Positions 1 through 6,789 of a DNA stretch of 18,179 nt are shown here, piece by piece. The stretch is from contig JAKURS010000012.1 of assembly GCA_022449705.1 (NCBI GenBank), positions 1-18,179 of the forward strand. Direction: 5' to 3'. The DNA comes from Candidatus Poseidoniia archaeon (lineage in GTDB: Archaea > Thermoplasmatota > Poseidoniia > MGIII > CG-Epi1). Under the pieces are notes generated by a model. That model did no database searches and was not told the origin of the DNA. It saw only the letters and a list, made by a program, of their open reading frames with translations. Every line of letters starts with the position of its first letter. The stretch's first letter is position 1. A program made the position numbers and the translations under genes.

Positions 1-2
1 AG

Positions 3-176
3 TTCCTCGGCCTGGCGTTCACCGAGGAGCTACTGGAGGTCGACCTGAGCCGGCCACACAGCGACCGCTGGCGTAGCGAGTTCAACGCCCACGAGCGGCA
101 AACCATCAACGCGCTGGTGAGCGAGAAGCTTACGCAGTTGGGCTACCCCCCCGAGAAGGAGTCCGTGGAGAACTAA
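3..176 (+). CDS. Probable sulfotransferase, C-terminal end only
   Basis: The window opens inside this gene, and 57 codons remain before TAA at 174-176. The visible peptide contains SRPHSDRWRSEFNAHERQTI followed by a segment ending LTQLGYPPEK. The pattern of WR, a polar helix, then a helix ending in LGY resembles the C-terminus of sulfotransferase-family (PAPS-dependent) proteins, where the last helices pack against the cofactor site. The catalytic and PAPS-binding loops lie outside the window, so the assignment rests on this tail alone. The gene converges on the glycosyltransferase at 203-1438 with 26 nt between stops, and neighbouring glycan genes make a carbohydrate sulfotransferase plausible. 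It could be another enzyme with a similar tail. Confidence 0.45.
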   Translation, partial: FLGLAFTEELLEVDLSRPHSDRWRSEFNAHERQTINALVSEKLTQLGYPPEKESVEN

Positions 177-202
177 TCTGCCCGGAGCGACGCCGCGGAG
201 AG

Positions 203-1438
203 CTATTCCCCAGGGGGCGAAGTCGCGAAGGTGTGCTGACCCGCTTCGCGATGGCGCTTCGCGCCCAGCACATCGATTAGCGCTAGCAGTTTCGGTTCCT
301 GTCGCTCCCAGCATAGTTGCTTTGCGAAGGCGCGTCGCGCCTGGCGCCGCAGCCGCGGCAGCAGTCCCGCCGCCTCCAGCGCCAGCAACGCCTCGCCCGC
401 TTGGTGTGGCTCACCACCCTTGAAAACGAGCCCGGCGCCGGAAGCCCGCACCAGTCGCGCCCGCTCGTGGAAGTTGCGCGTTAGTATCGGCACGCCGCAA
501 GCGAGGTAGTCGATGATTTTCTGGGGGATTGCCAGGTGCGCCCAGAGCACCCAGTTGTATTGGATGATGCCGATATCGAGGGCCTGCAGGTAGTGGTGCA
601 CCTGGCGGTAGTCTACCATCGGGTGGAACACGAACCGCGCCGCCGCGACGGAGGCAGCAGCACGCATGGCGAGCGCCTCGCGCACCTCGGTAGGCCCGCC
701 TAGGATTAGCACCTTCAGCCGCGACGCGGGGTCGCGCTGGTGCACAAACTCGGTCGCCTCGAGCAGCATTTCGAGGCGCTTGTGCCGTAGATTTCCCACA
801 AAGCCCGCCACCACATCGTCGGGGCCGAAGCCGAGCTCGCGGCGCACCTCGGCGCGGGGCCGGAAGATGAGGTCGTTGACCTCGTGGCGCGTCCGTGCAG
901 TGAGCAGCACACAGCACTTTTTGCCTCTCCGCCGGAACCGGCGCGCCAGTGTCTCACAGACCGTGACCACCGCGTCCACCGCCGGCAGCAATGACCGCTC
1001 GAGTAGCTTGGTAGCGAAGCCCAGCGCGGGGCTCGTCTGGGCTTCCATGGCAGGCCAGTCCTCGTGGGAGTCGTAGATTAGACCGTATCCCAGGAAGAGC
1101 CGACCGGTTACCGCAGCGGGTAGCATCTCCAGATCGGCCGCGATTACCACGTCGGGATCAAAGGTGGCCAGTCGCCGGAGCATCTGCCGCACCAACGCCA
1201 GGTAGCCAGGCACTTTGAGTGGAAACGGGCGTGATTCTACGCCCAGTTCCTGGTAGAGACGGTGGAACACCACCCCTCCATAGCTCCCAGCCGGCTCACG
1301 GTGCGGCTGCCGCCGGGCCCAGCAGAGCACTTCAACCGCGTGCCCCCGCGCAAGGCACGACTGCGCTTCGAGCAGGACCCGTCGGTCGAGTTTGGGCTCG
1401 AGCAGGTCATACCCTAGCAGGAAAGCGATACGGCTCAC
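203..1438 (-). CDS. Glycosyltransferase family 4 (GT-B fold)
   Basis: A 411-residue protein of the retaining GT-B glycosyltransferase class, which transfers a sugar from a nucleotide donor to a glycan or lipid acceptor at the cytoplasmic membrane face. The N-terminal Rossmann half (about 1-190) begins SRIAFLLGYDLLEPKLDRRV and contains the LIYDSHEDWP motif typical of family-4 enzymes. The second half (about 205-385) starts at VVAGFVGNLRHKRLEMLLEA and carries IPQKIIDYLACGVPIL, the usual donor-binding stretch. The start is GTG at 1438, which overlaps the deacetylase stop by 4 nt (GTGA). The tail after about residue 385 looks disordered. There are no membrane segments. Donor and acceptor cannot be read from the sequence; coupling to a PIG-L deacetylase suggests an N-acetylhexosamine-containing product. 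Confidence 0.85.
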   Translation of the reverse strand: MSRIAFLLGYDLLEPKLDRRVLLEAQSCLARGHAVEVLCWARRQPHREPAGSYGGVVFHRLYQELGVESRPFPLKVPGYLALVRQMLRRLATFDPDVVIAADLEMLPAAVTGRLFLGYGLIYDSHEDWPAMEAQTSPALGFATKLLERSLLPAVDAVVTVCETLARRFRRRGKKCCVLLTARTRHEVNDLIFRPRAEVRRELGFGPDDVVAGFVGNLRHKRLEMLLEATEFVHQRDPASRLKVLILGGPTEVREALAMRAAASVAAARFVFHPMVDYRQVHHYLQALDIGIIQYNWVLWAHLAIPQKIIDYLACGVPILTRNFHERARLVRASGAGLVFKGGEPHQAGEALLALEAAGLLPRLRRQARRAFAKQLCWERQEPKLLALIDVLGAKRHREAGQHTFATSPPGE

Positions 1439-2205
1439 AACATGCCGTCCAGCCGGACCTTAAGCGTTTCAAATCCCTCAGCATATGGCGCGGCGAGGCG
1501 GATTCCGCGCATGCGCACAACCGAGCGGACGAATTTCGCGTCAAGATAGGGGCGGTGCTTCTGGCTGTCGTAGCATTCCAGCGCCTCGATTTTCTTTCGC
1601 ACGTGCCGCTCCTCGAGCGAGACGAAGCAGTTCAGTTTGATTTCTAGATTGTTCCATGGCAGCTCGTAGCCGAGTAGTGTGCACTCGCGGAAGGCACGTA
1701 GCGCCTCGGTTGTCACGACGCCGTGGTCCTGATGGATATCGGACGTGGAGGGGGTGAATATCAGCTCATACTGGTTCTGGCGCAAATGGTCGCAGAGCGA
1801 CTGCAGGATTTTCTGCCGGTCGCGCGGAAAATAGCGGGTGTAGAAATCGAGGATTTCGTGGGTGGCGCCCAGGATGCCCCCGGAGCGCGCTGCTTCATCA
1901 GCCAAGTCAGGGTACCGCTCGGGGACTGCGCTGAAGCAGAGGATATGCACCGACCAGCCCCGCTCGACCAGTTTGGCGATGGTTCCACCGCACCCGAGCT
2001 CAGCGTCGTCGGTGTGCGGACTCAGTACCAGCGCGCGTCGCTGCCGGCCCGAGTCGATCTTTTCGGAAACGGCTTCGCGTACCAGTTCGCTGACCGGCCG
2101 CCCCTGCTCTGCGGCGAGTTCCTTCAGCGACGCCCACTTCTCGCGGTGCGAGTCGGTAATCGAGAGCAGGAACTGCTCCGGCTTGTTCTCCTTCTTCCAG
2201 GCCAT
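1435..2205 (-). CDS. PIG-L family deacetylase with N-terminal ribbon-helix-helix-like segment
   Basis: A 256-residue protein. PIG-L/LmbE enzymes are zinc hydrolases that remove acetyl from N-acetylglucosaminyl groups. The core starts near residue 57 with ALVLSPHTDDAELGCGG (metal ligands in HTDD) and has a second motif SDIHQDHG near 155-162. Residues 10-50 (QFLLSITDSHREKWASLKEL, then RPVSELVREAVSEKI) look like a strand and two helices of a CopG-type ribbon-helix-helix, which plain PIG-L enzymes lack. I chose ATG at 2205 over TTG at 2223 because a TATA box at 2228-2235 lies about 26 nt upstream, so the transcript would start at or next to this ATG (leaderless). The TTG would lie upstream of that start. 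The gene overlaps the glycosyltransferase by 4 nt and is surely co-transcribed with it. Confidence 0.82.
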   Translation of the reverse strand: MAWKKENKPEQFLLSITDSHREKWASLKELAAEQGRPVSELVREAVSEKIDSGRQRRALVLSPHTDDAELGCGGTIAKLVERGWSVHILCFSAVPERYPDLADEAARSGGILGATHEILDFYTRYFPRDRQKILQSLCDHLRQNQYELIFTPSTSDIHQDHGVVTTEALRAFRECTLLGYELPWNNLEIKLNCFVSLEERHVRKKIEALECYDSQKHRPYLDAKFVRSVVRMRGIRLAAPYAEGFETLKVRLDGML

Positions 2206-2226
2206 CCCTATATCCCTGTACAATTG

Positions 2227-2236
2227 GTTATATAAC
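2227..2236. promoter_or_regulatory. Palindromic TATA box, apparently bidirectional
   Basis: GTTATATAAC is a perfect 10-bp palindrome. Leftward, its centre lies about 26 nt from the ATG at 2205 of the deacetylase. Rightward it lies about 23 nt from the GTG at 2254 of a methyltransferase-like fragment. Archaeal transcription usually begins 22-27 nt from the TATA centre, so both directions would give leaderless mRNAs. The flanking factor-B recognition elements are not clear enough to decide which direction is stronger. Confidence 0.6.
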
Positions 2237-2253
2237 TATACCGCTGCCAGCCC

Positions 2254-2334
2254 GTGGAACTCCAGAAAGACCTGCGTGTCTACGAGCCGGCGGAGGACAG
2301 CTGGTTGCTCTACGCCGCCCTGCAGTGGGCAGCG
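2254..2334 (+). pseudogene. Truncated N-terminus of a HemK/PrmC-like N5-glutamine methyltransferase
   Basis: From GTG at 2254 the peptide reads VELQKDLRVYEPAEDSWLLY, then AALQ. VYEPAEDSxLL is the N-terminal signature of archaeal HemK2/Mtq2-like methyltransferases, which modify the GGQ glutamine of release factor aRF1. After about 25 residues the similarity stops (WAAIYHVSSRRPIF). The reading frame then runs antisense into the DUF106 gene and ends at 2451. The AdoMet-binding and NPPY motifs are absent in every frame before 2393. The GTG lies at a leaderless distance from the TATA at 2227-2236, so the promoter and start look intact while the body of the gene is missing. The cause could be a deletion, a rearrangement or an assembly join. 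The fragment is short, so chance resemblance remains possible. Confidence 0.5.
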
Positions 2335-2392
2335 ATTTATCACGTTAGTTCTCGACGACCGATATTTAAGACAGCGCGCCGTGCCCCAACTA
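2335..2392. other. Spacer after the r-protein operon with a TATA-like element
   Basis: This short stretch between the methyltransferase fragment and the DUF106 stop contains ATATTTAAG at 2362-2370, AT-rich in an otherwise GC-rich setting and similar to an archaeal TATA box. No intact gene starts at a suitable distance on either strand. There is no T-run or hairpin that would make a convincing terminator for the leftward operon. The element may be a promoter stranded by the rearrangement that removed the methyltransferase body. Confidence 0.25.
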
Positions 2393-3040
2393 TTAGTGCT
2401 CGGCTTCCAGCCGTCCGAAGCGCAGCTGCTGCAGCGCGCTCGCTAGCTTGAGTCCGCGCAGCAGGATTTGCCCGAACGGCAGTGCCATCACCGAGTAAAT
2501 CACGATCCAGTGCGGCAGGAACCAGAGTTTCTCTTGCAATTCCCAGTGAGGTTCCCACGGCAGTGAGAGTGCCTGCACCGGCAGCCCCGCCGTGAATTCG
2601 TAGAGCCACATGATGATGGGAATCGCAATCAGCATCGTGAAGACCATCGGTCGCATCTGGTTGGACATCATTCCCGACTGCAGCATCAGTACCTCTGGCT
2701 GCATCTTCATCAGTTTCTGCACCCGCGCTTGCTGGCCCTCCTTGCGTGCGTCGCTCAAGGCTTTGTTGTACGCCTGCATTTTCAGTTGCACCTCGGCCAT
2801 CTGCTCCCAGTCGACCAGCAGGTGGCGAATGACGGTCGTGCCGCCAATCATCACCATTCCCGCCAGCAGGATGGTCACCGCTGGATAGGCGCCGTCGAAG
2901 CCGATGCGCGGCTCGAGCAACGTCTCGGCAACATCGCCCATTACCACCCGCAGCCCGGGATTGATGATGATGTAGAGCATCAGCAGCATGGTCAGGAACA
3001 TGCCGCCCATCGCGGGTGGCTGCTGCGGGGCATCGCTCAA
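2393..3040 (-). CDS. DUF106 family membrane protein, Oxa1/YidC/Alb3-like insertase
   Basis: A 215-residue membrane protein of the archaeal DUF106 family, distant relatives of YidC/Oxa1 that are thought to help insert membrane proteins. Likely membrane segments are residues 13-28, 51-73, 131-149 and 173-194. A charged, methionine-rich hydrophilic stretch (about 77-120, including QARVQKLMKMQPEVLML) lies between the second and third, matching the cytosolic coiled hairpin of YidC-like proteins. The start is TTG at 3040, sharing TTGA with the adenylate kinase stop; an in-frame ATG at 3010 is the alternative. It is the last gene of the operon and follows secY by two genes, the usual archaeal position. 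Confidence 0.85.
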   Translation of the reverse strand: MSDAPQQPPAMGGMFLTMLLMLYIIINPGLRVVMGDVAETLLEPRIGFDGAYPAVTILLAGMVMIGGTTVIRHLLVDWEQMAEVQLKMQAYNKALSDARKEGQQARVQKLMKMQPEVLMLQSGMMSNQMRPMVFTMLIAIPIIMWLYEFTAGLPVQALSLPWEPHWELQEKLWFLPHWIVIYSVMALPFGQILLRGLKLASALQQLRFGRLEAEH

Positions 3041-3570
3041 GCGAGCAGGCTCCGGAACTGCGCTACGGCGTCGTCAACCTCGCCGTCGTGGTTTTCGATA
3101 ATGGCAACCGTGGCGCCAATCATGACTGCGCCGGTAGCGGCGAAGGCGCGGTTAACTTCCTGGTGCAGCGCGACGTCGTCGGCGTCGCGCTGCCGGGTTG
3201 CATCCTTGGCGCGGCGACTGGTAATTTCAGTGGGCGTGGCTTCGACCAGCACGATAATGGCGGGCGCCATTGCGCGCAGAGTCCACTCCGGCAGCCCCGG
3301 CAGGTAGCCCCGGCTGGTGAGGATGGAGGTGTGTGTGTCAACGACTACATTGCCGATGGCAGCAATTTTCTCGCCGGCCAGACGTTGCAACCGCTGTTGG
3401 TCAGCCACCGGCAGTCTGCGCATCTGGTCACGGTTTGGTACGCCTTCAGCCTGCGCGATTTCAAACATCACGTCGCCAAAATTGACGATTCCGTAGCCCG
3501 CTTCGCTGGCGCCCGCCATGACGGTGGACTTGCCCACCCCCGGCACGCCGGTAACGACGACGACCCCCAT
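3037..3570 (-). CDS. adkA: Archaeal-type adenylate kinase (AdkA)
   Basis: A 177-residue P-loop kinase catalysing ATP + AMP = 2 ADP. The Walker A loop is GVPGVGKST at residues 8-16. The following NFGDVMFEIAQAEG, the DQMRRLPVADQQRLQ segment and VVVDTHTSI near residue 75 are typical of the archaeal AdkA group, which differs from bacterial Adk. I chose the ATG at 3570, which shares one base with the preceding stop (TGATG), over the in-frame TTG at 3573. A GGAG lies a few nt upstream. It sits after secY, as in many archaea, but is separated from it here by an acyltransferase gene. Confidence 0.92.
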   Translation of the reverse strand: MGVVVVTGVPGVGKSTVMAGASEAGYGIVNFGDVMFEIAQAEGVPNRDQMRRLPVADQQRLQRLAGEKIAAIGNVVVDTHTSILTSRGYLPGLPEWTLRAMAPAIIVLVEATPTEITSRRAKDATRQRDADDVALHQEVNRAFAATGAVMIGATVAIIENHDGEVDDAVAQFRSLLA

Positions 3571-4199
3571 CAATCTCCGAGCCGGTTAGGTTTCTTCAGG
3601 TTTTCCGGCAGCTCCATAATCCGTGCTGGCACGCCCATCGCCATTTTCCAGGCGGGCACGTCGCGTGTAACGATTGCACCGCCAGCGATGAAGGCTCCCT
3701 CACTGACCGTGATGCCGGGCATCAGCGTCGCGTTGGCGCCGACGGTAACGTCATCCTCGAGCGTTACGGCCTCGAGCTGGTAGTCGGTCCGCAGCGGGGT
3801 GCGGTCGTTGGTGAGCGTCGCGTTCGGACCGAGGAAGCAGCGATTGCCGAGGCGCGACCCCGTCGGGATATAGACCCCGGTTTGCAGGCTACAGTGGTTG
3901 CCTATGCGGCAGTCGTTGTCGATGGTCACTCCGGTGCCGATAAGGCAGCCCTCGCCGACCGTGGAATCTTCGCGCACTAGCCAGCTGTGGCCGCTGCGCA
4001 CGGAGTTGCCGAGTCGCGCGCGGGAGTAGAGCGTCCCGGCACGCAGCGTGCAGTTGTCGCCGACCGTCGCGCCCGTTATTTCCACCTCACGGTCGCCGCC
4101 GAGCAGTTCCAGCTCGTCGCGCGCGGGGTAGCCGATGACGACGTCAGGGTCGAGGAAGCAGTCCTTGCCAATCGTGGAGCCGCCGATGACGCGCGCCAT
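3570..4199 (-). CDS. Left-handed beta-helix (hexapeptide repeat) acyltransferase, WlbB/WbbJ-like
   Basis: A 209-residue protein built of hexapeptide repeats that form a left-handed beta-helix. Examples are ATVGDNCTLRAGTLYSRARL near residue 44 and TVGEGCLIGTGVTI, RIGNHCSLQTGVYI and RLGNRCFLGPNATL further on. The section with TNDRTP, then DDVTVGANATLMPGITVSEG and DVPAWKMAMGVPARI, matches the acetyl-CoA-dependent acyltransferases that modify amino sugars of surface polysaccharides. The start ATG at 4199 shares one base with the SecY stop (TGATG). Insertion of such a gene between secY and adk is not part of the usual archaeal order. It may link envelope glycan synthesis to growth-regulated expression. 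The substrate is unknown; an unusual gamma-class enzyme is less likely. Confidence 0.8.
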   Translation of the reverse strand: MARVIGGSTIGKDCFLDPDVVIGYPARDELELLGGDREVEITGATVGDNCTLRAGTLYSRARLGNSVRSGHSWLVREDSTVGEGCLIGTGVTIDNDCRIGNHCSLQTGVYIPTGSRLGNRCFLGPNATLTNDRTPLRTDYQLEAVTLEDDVTVGANATLMPGITVSEGAFIAGGAIVTRDVPAWKMAMGVPARIMELPENLKKPNRLGD

Positions 4200-5917
4200 C
4201 ACTCCTCGCCGAAGAACTGCCGCAGGACCGGATGCATTTCCATCATCTGCTCCTTGCCAATCTGCTCGTACATCCGTATCATGATGCCAACCGTCAGCAG
4301 CACTCCCGTGCCGGAGGATTGCCCGGTGGTGCCAATCAAATCGGCGCCGGCGGCCAGCAGCCCCACTATGAAGCCACTGAAGATGGTCACCGTCGGGATG
4401 TAGCGCTCGAGCACCTTCTCGACGATGCGCGGGTCGCGCCGGAAGCCGGGAATCTGCATCCCCGAACCCTGGATCTGCTTGGCGACCGCCTGCGGCCCCA
4501 TGTTGGTGGTCTCGATCCAGAACTTGGCGAACATCATCGAGCCGAGAATCATGACCCCCATGTAGATAATCACGTGCAGCGCTAGCTGGTACGGCTCATG
4601 GGTTATGCCGCCAATGGCCATGGAACTCGCGTACTTGTCGCTCACGAGCGGCAGGAACCAGTCCTGCATCCCGTTGACCCGGTTGAGGTAGTAGGCAGCG
4701 CCCATGGTCGGGACCGGATTGCCATCGCTGGTGTCGAAGGCGCCAATCATCCAGTTATGCCCGATAATCGGCCATTTTGACATCGTCGGGTGCGACCAGA
4801 AAAGCATCGCGAACATGTTGACGTTGGCGAGCAGCGCCGCCATCAGGATGACCGGAATGTTGCTGGCGTAGATGAGCCGGATAGGGTAGCGTCCTCGCGC
4901 GCCCCGGACCCGGCCGTGCGCCAGTGGCAGCTCGATACGCGATGACTCGACGTAGACCACTACAAAGAATACCACCAGCGTCCCCGCCAGCGCGACAACC
5001 GGGTTGGGCGGCGCCAGCAGCATTGCCTCGTAGCCGCCCTGCATCAGCTCGCGCGATGAGGAATTCATGATGTACCAGATGACCATCGGGATGGTTCCGG
5101 TCGGCGGCGTGTTGGGGCCGGTCGAGCCGGGCGCCGGCTCCCAGTTGAGGGTGCCGGTGAAGAGTGCCTGGCTGACGCCGGCGGCGATGAAGAGCGAGAT
5201 GCCGCTGCCGATACCCCACTTAGAAACCAGCTCATCCATCAGGAATACCAGGTAGGAGCCGATAATCAGCTGGGTGATGATGGCCATGCGCGCCCAGGTA
5301 AGGCCAATATCACCAATAACCGCTGCACTCGGCTCGAGGAAGCCAAAGACCTGTGGGATAGACTCGACGAAAATCATCACCACTACCAGCACCTTCTGGG
5401 TGCCCTGGTAGATTGCCTTGTCCTTGGCGTCCTGCAGGTTGAGGTTGATAATCTTGGCGCCGGTGAAGAGCTGCATGATAATGCTGCCGGTGACGATAGG
5501 GCCGATACCGAGGTGCATCAGGCTGCCGCTGGCGCCGGCGAGGATGGCGCGGTACTGGACGAACAGGTCAACGGTGTCGGGGCCGAGCCCGTACATCGTG
5601 ACGTTTGTCATCGCGAAGTAGAGCACCAGGATTCCCAGTGTCCAGCCCATCTTTGTGCGGAAGTGGACATGGCCATCCGGCTTGCTGATGGTCGGCATGC
5701 GCTCGATAATCGGCGCCAGCCCGTGCAGTTTCGACCCCTCGCCAGAATACGAGGAACTCATGTAGGTGACCCAGGTCAGAATAGCAACACCGATCCCCAT
5801 CAGGAGCGCCGCCTCGGTTCCGGGGTCCTTCCAGCGGTACCACAGGACGTAGAAGAGTATCAGTGCGATGCACGGCCCCAGCGCCTGCCTCGGCTTGCGC
5901 GGGATGTTTTCAGCCAA
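4199..5917 (-). CDS. secY: Protein translocase subunit SecY, N-terminally extended
   Basis: A 572-residue SecY, the channel through which nascent proteins cross or enter the membrane. The canonical protein begins near residue 66 with GLAPIIERMPTISKP, followed by the first membrane segment (GWTLGILVLYFAMTNVTMYG) and the plug region (ASGSLMHLGIGPIVTGSIIM). Near the end lie GPQAVAKQIQGSGMQIPGFR and a C-terminal membrane helix. Upstream, residues 12-29 and 34-53 form two additional likely membrane helices. The start is TTG at 5917, which overlaps uL15 by 8 nt and is preceded by GGAGAGGTG. An ATG at 5761 would give a conventional-length protein, but it lacks a ribosome-binding site and would leave about 150 nt unused in a gap-free operon. 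Confidence 0.95.
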   Translation of the reverse strand: MAENIPRKPRQALGPCIALILFYVLWYRWKDPGTEAALLMGIGVAILTWVTYMSSSYSGEGSKLHGLAPIIERMPTISKPDGHVHFRTKMGWTLGILVLYFAMTNVTMYGLGPDTVDLFVQYRAILAGASGSLMHLGIGPIVTGSIIMQLFTGAKIINLNLQDAKDKAIYQGTQKVLVVVMIFVESIPQVFGFLEPSAAVIGDIGLTWARMAIITQLIIGSYLVFLMDELVSKWGIGSGISLFIAAGVSQALFTGTLNWEPAPGSTGPNTPPTGTIPMVIWYIMNSSSRELMQGGYEAMLLAPPNPVVALAGTLVVFFVVVYVESSRIELPLAHGRVRGARGRYPIRLIYASNIPVILMAALLANVNMFAMLFWSHPTMSKWPIIGHNWMIGAFDTSDGNPVPTMGAAYYLNRVNGMQDWFLPLVSDKYASSMAIGGITHEPYQLALHVIIYMGVMILGSMMFAKFWIETTNMGPQAVAKQIQGSGMQIPGFRRDPRIVEKVLERYIPTVTIFSGFIVGLLAAGADLIGTTGQSSGTGVLLTVGIMIRMYEQIGKEQMMEMHPVLRQFFGEE

Positions 5918-6329
5918 GCTGCACCTCTCCGCCGGCAGCCTCCACCTTCTGGATGGCGCGGGCGGAGGCGGCACTTACGGCAATCGTGCAGGGGCGAGTC
6001 AGTTCCCCGGTCGCGAGCAGTTTGTCGAAGCCCAGCTCGCCCAGGTCAACCGAGAACTGCTTCCCCTTCCGGGTCGCGCTGCCGTCGGCGACCCAGCGGT
6101 CGAGAGATTCTTCGAGCAGTTTCAGGTTCAGGATTGCACTGGCGGAGACGACAGCTGGCGGTCGCGTGAAGCCGGAACGGCCCCAGACGCGACCCGCACG
6201 CTCGTACATCACTCGCTTGGTCTTGTGCGAGCCGGCGTTGCCACGCCCACCACGCAGTCCCGCGCCGCGCCCTTTCTTGTGGCCGCGCCCCCGCGTGCGG
6301 CCGCTACGCATCGATTTACGCGTTGCCAC
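5910..6329 (-). CDS. rpl15: 50S ribosomal protein uL15
   Basis: A 139-residue large-subunit protein. The N-terminus RSGRTRGRGHKKGRGAGLRG is the Arg/Gly-rich extension that threads into 23S rRNA, followed by HKTKRVMYERAG and a compact C-terminal domain ending in ARAIQKVEAAGG. The start is GTG at 6329, which overlaps uL30 by 14 nt and is preceded by GAGGATG at a good distance. Its length is typical of archaeal uL15. It stands directly before secY, as in most prokaryotes. Confidence 0.95.
   Translation of the reverse strand: MATRKSMRSGRTRGRGHKKGRGAGLRGGRGNAGSHKTKRVMYERAGRVWGRSGFTRPPAVVSASAILNLKLLEESLDRWVADGSATRKGKQFSVDLGELGFDKLLATGELTRPCTIAVSAASARAIQKVEAAGGEVQLG
5922..5930 (-). promoter_or_regulatory. 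Shine-Dalgarno site supporting the TTG start of secY
   Basis: On the coding strand GGAGAGGTG ends 4 nt before TTG at 5917. It contains GAGGTG, complementary to the archaeal 16S 3' end. Its position inside the uL15 3' end favours the long SecY form. Confidence 0.6.
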
Positions 6330-6789
6330 GTGTCATCCTCTTCAATAGCGCGTTGATGGCGTCGCCACGGTAGCCGAGGGCGCCGCCTTCGCTGAAGGCA
6401 CGCTTGATGCCTCCCCAGCCCTTGCGGGGTGGATGGAGCCGCAGCACTGGCTTCAGCCCGGGAACATCCCTGAGCCGGGCCTTGCCGGCAGCCACTTTCT
6501 TTGCGAACGCCTTTACGGTCGTAAAGCCGCCTTCCTTGAGTGCTGCCTTGTCAAGCGGCTTGCGCCCGGCCAGCATTCCGGCATCGTCCAGGAGTAGCTC
6601 GGCCGTCTCGGCGTCCGCTTCGCCCCAGGTAACGTAATCCTTCACCTGCCGCAGCATCCCGAGATGGGTGGCGTCCTCCGGGACCATCACGCAGTGGTTG
6701 ACCCGGTTGAGCCGCAGCAGCCGCATCGTCTCGCGAATCTTGGGCTTGACATTTACCTCGCCGCGTACACGGATAACGGCCCAGGTCAT
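6316..6789 (-). CDS. rpl30: 50S ribosomal protein uL30
   Basis: A 157-residue archaeal-type uL30, longer than bacterial L30 (about 60 residues). The conserved core WAVIRVRGEVNVKPKIRETM, then LLRLNRVNHCVMVPED, occupies residues 3-42. The C-terminal archaeal/eukaryotic extension contains PVLRLHPPRKGWGGIKRAF near 113-131. It binds 23S and 5S rRNA neighbourhoods on the large subunit. The start ATG at 6789 overlaps the uS5 stop (ATGA). Confidence 0.95.
   Translation of the reverse strand: MTWAVIRVRGEVNVKPKIRETMRLLRLNRVNHCVMVPEDATHLGMLRQVKDYVTWGEADAETAELLLDDAGMLAGRKPLDKAALKEGGFTTVKAFAKKVAAGKARLRDVPGLKPVLRLHPPRKGWGGIKRAFSEGGALGYRGDAINALLKRMTRGNA

Noticed and set aside
30..314. A 94-codon open frame on the - strand
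   Set aside because: It overlaps the partial + strand gene and the end of the glycosyltransferase, and its peptide resembles no protein type.
2206..2223. Upstream TTG start for the PIG-L deacetylase
   Set aside because: It would lie between the TATA box and the expected transcription start; the ATG at 2205 fits leaderless initiation.
2393..2460. Possible terminator after DUF106
   Set aside because: There is no T-run and no stable hairpin near the stop; nothing separates this DNA from ordinary coding sequence.
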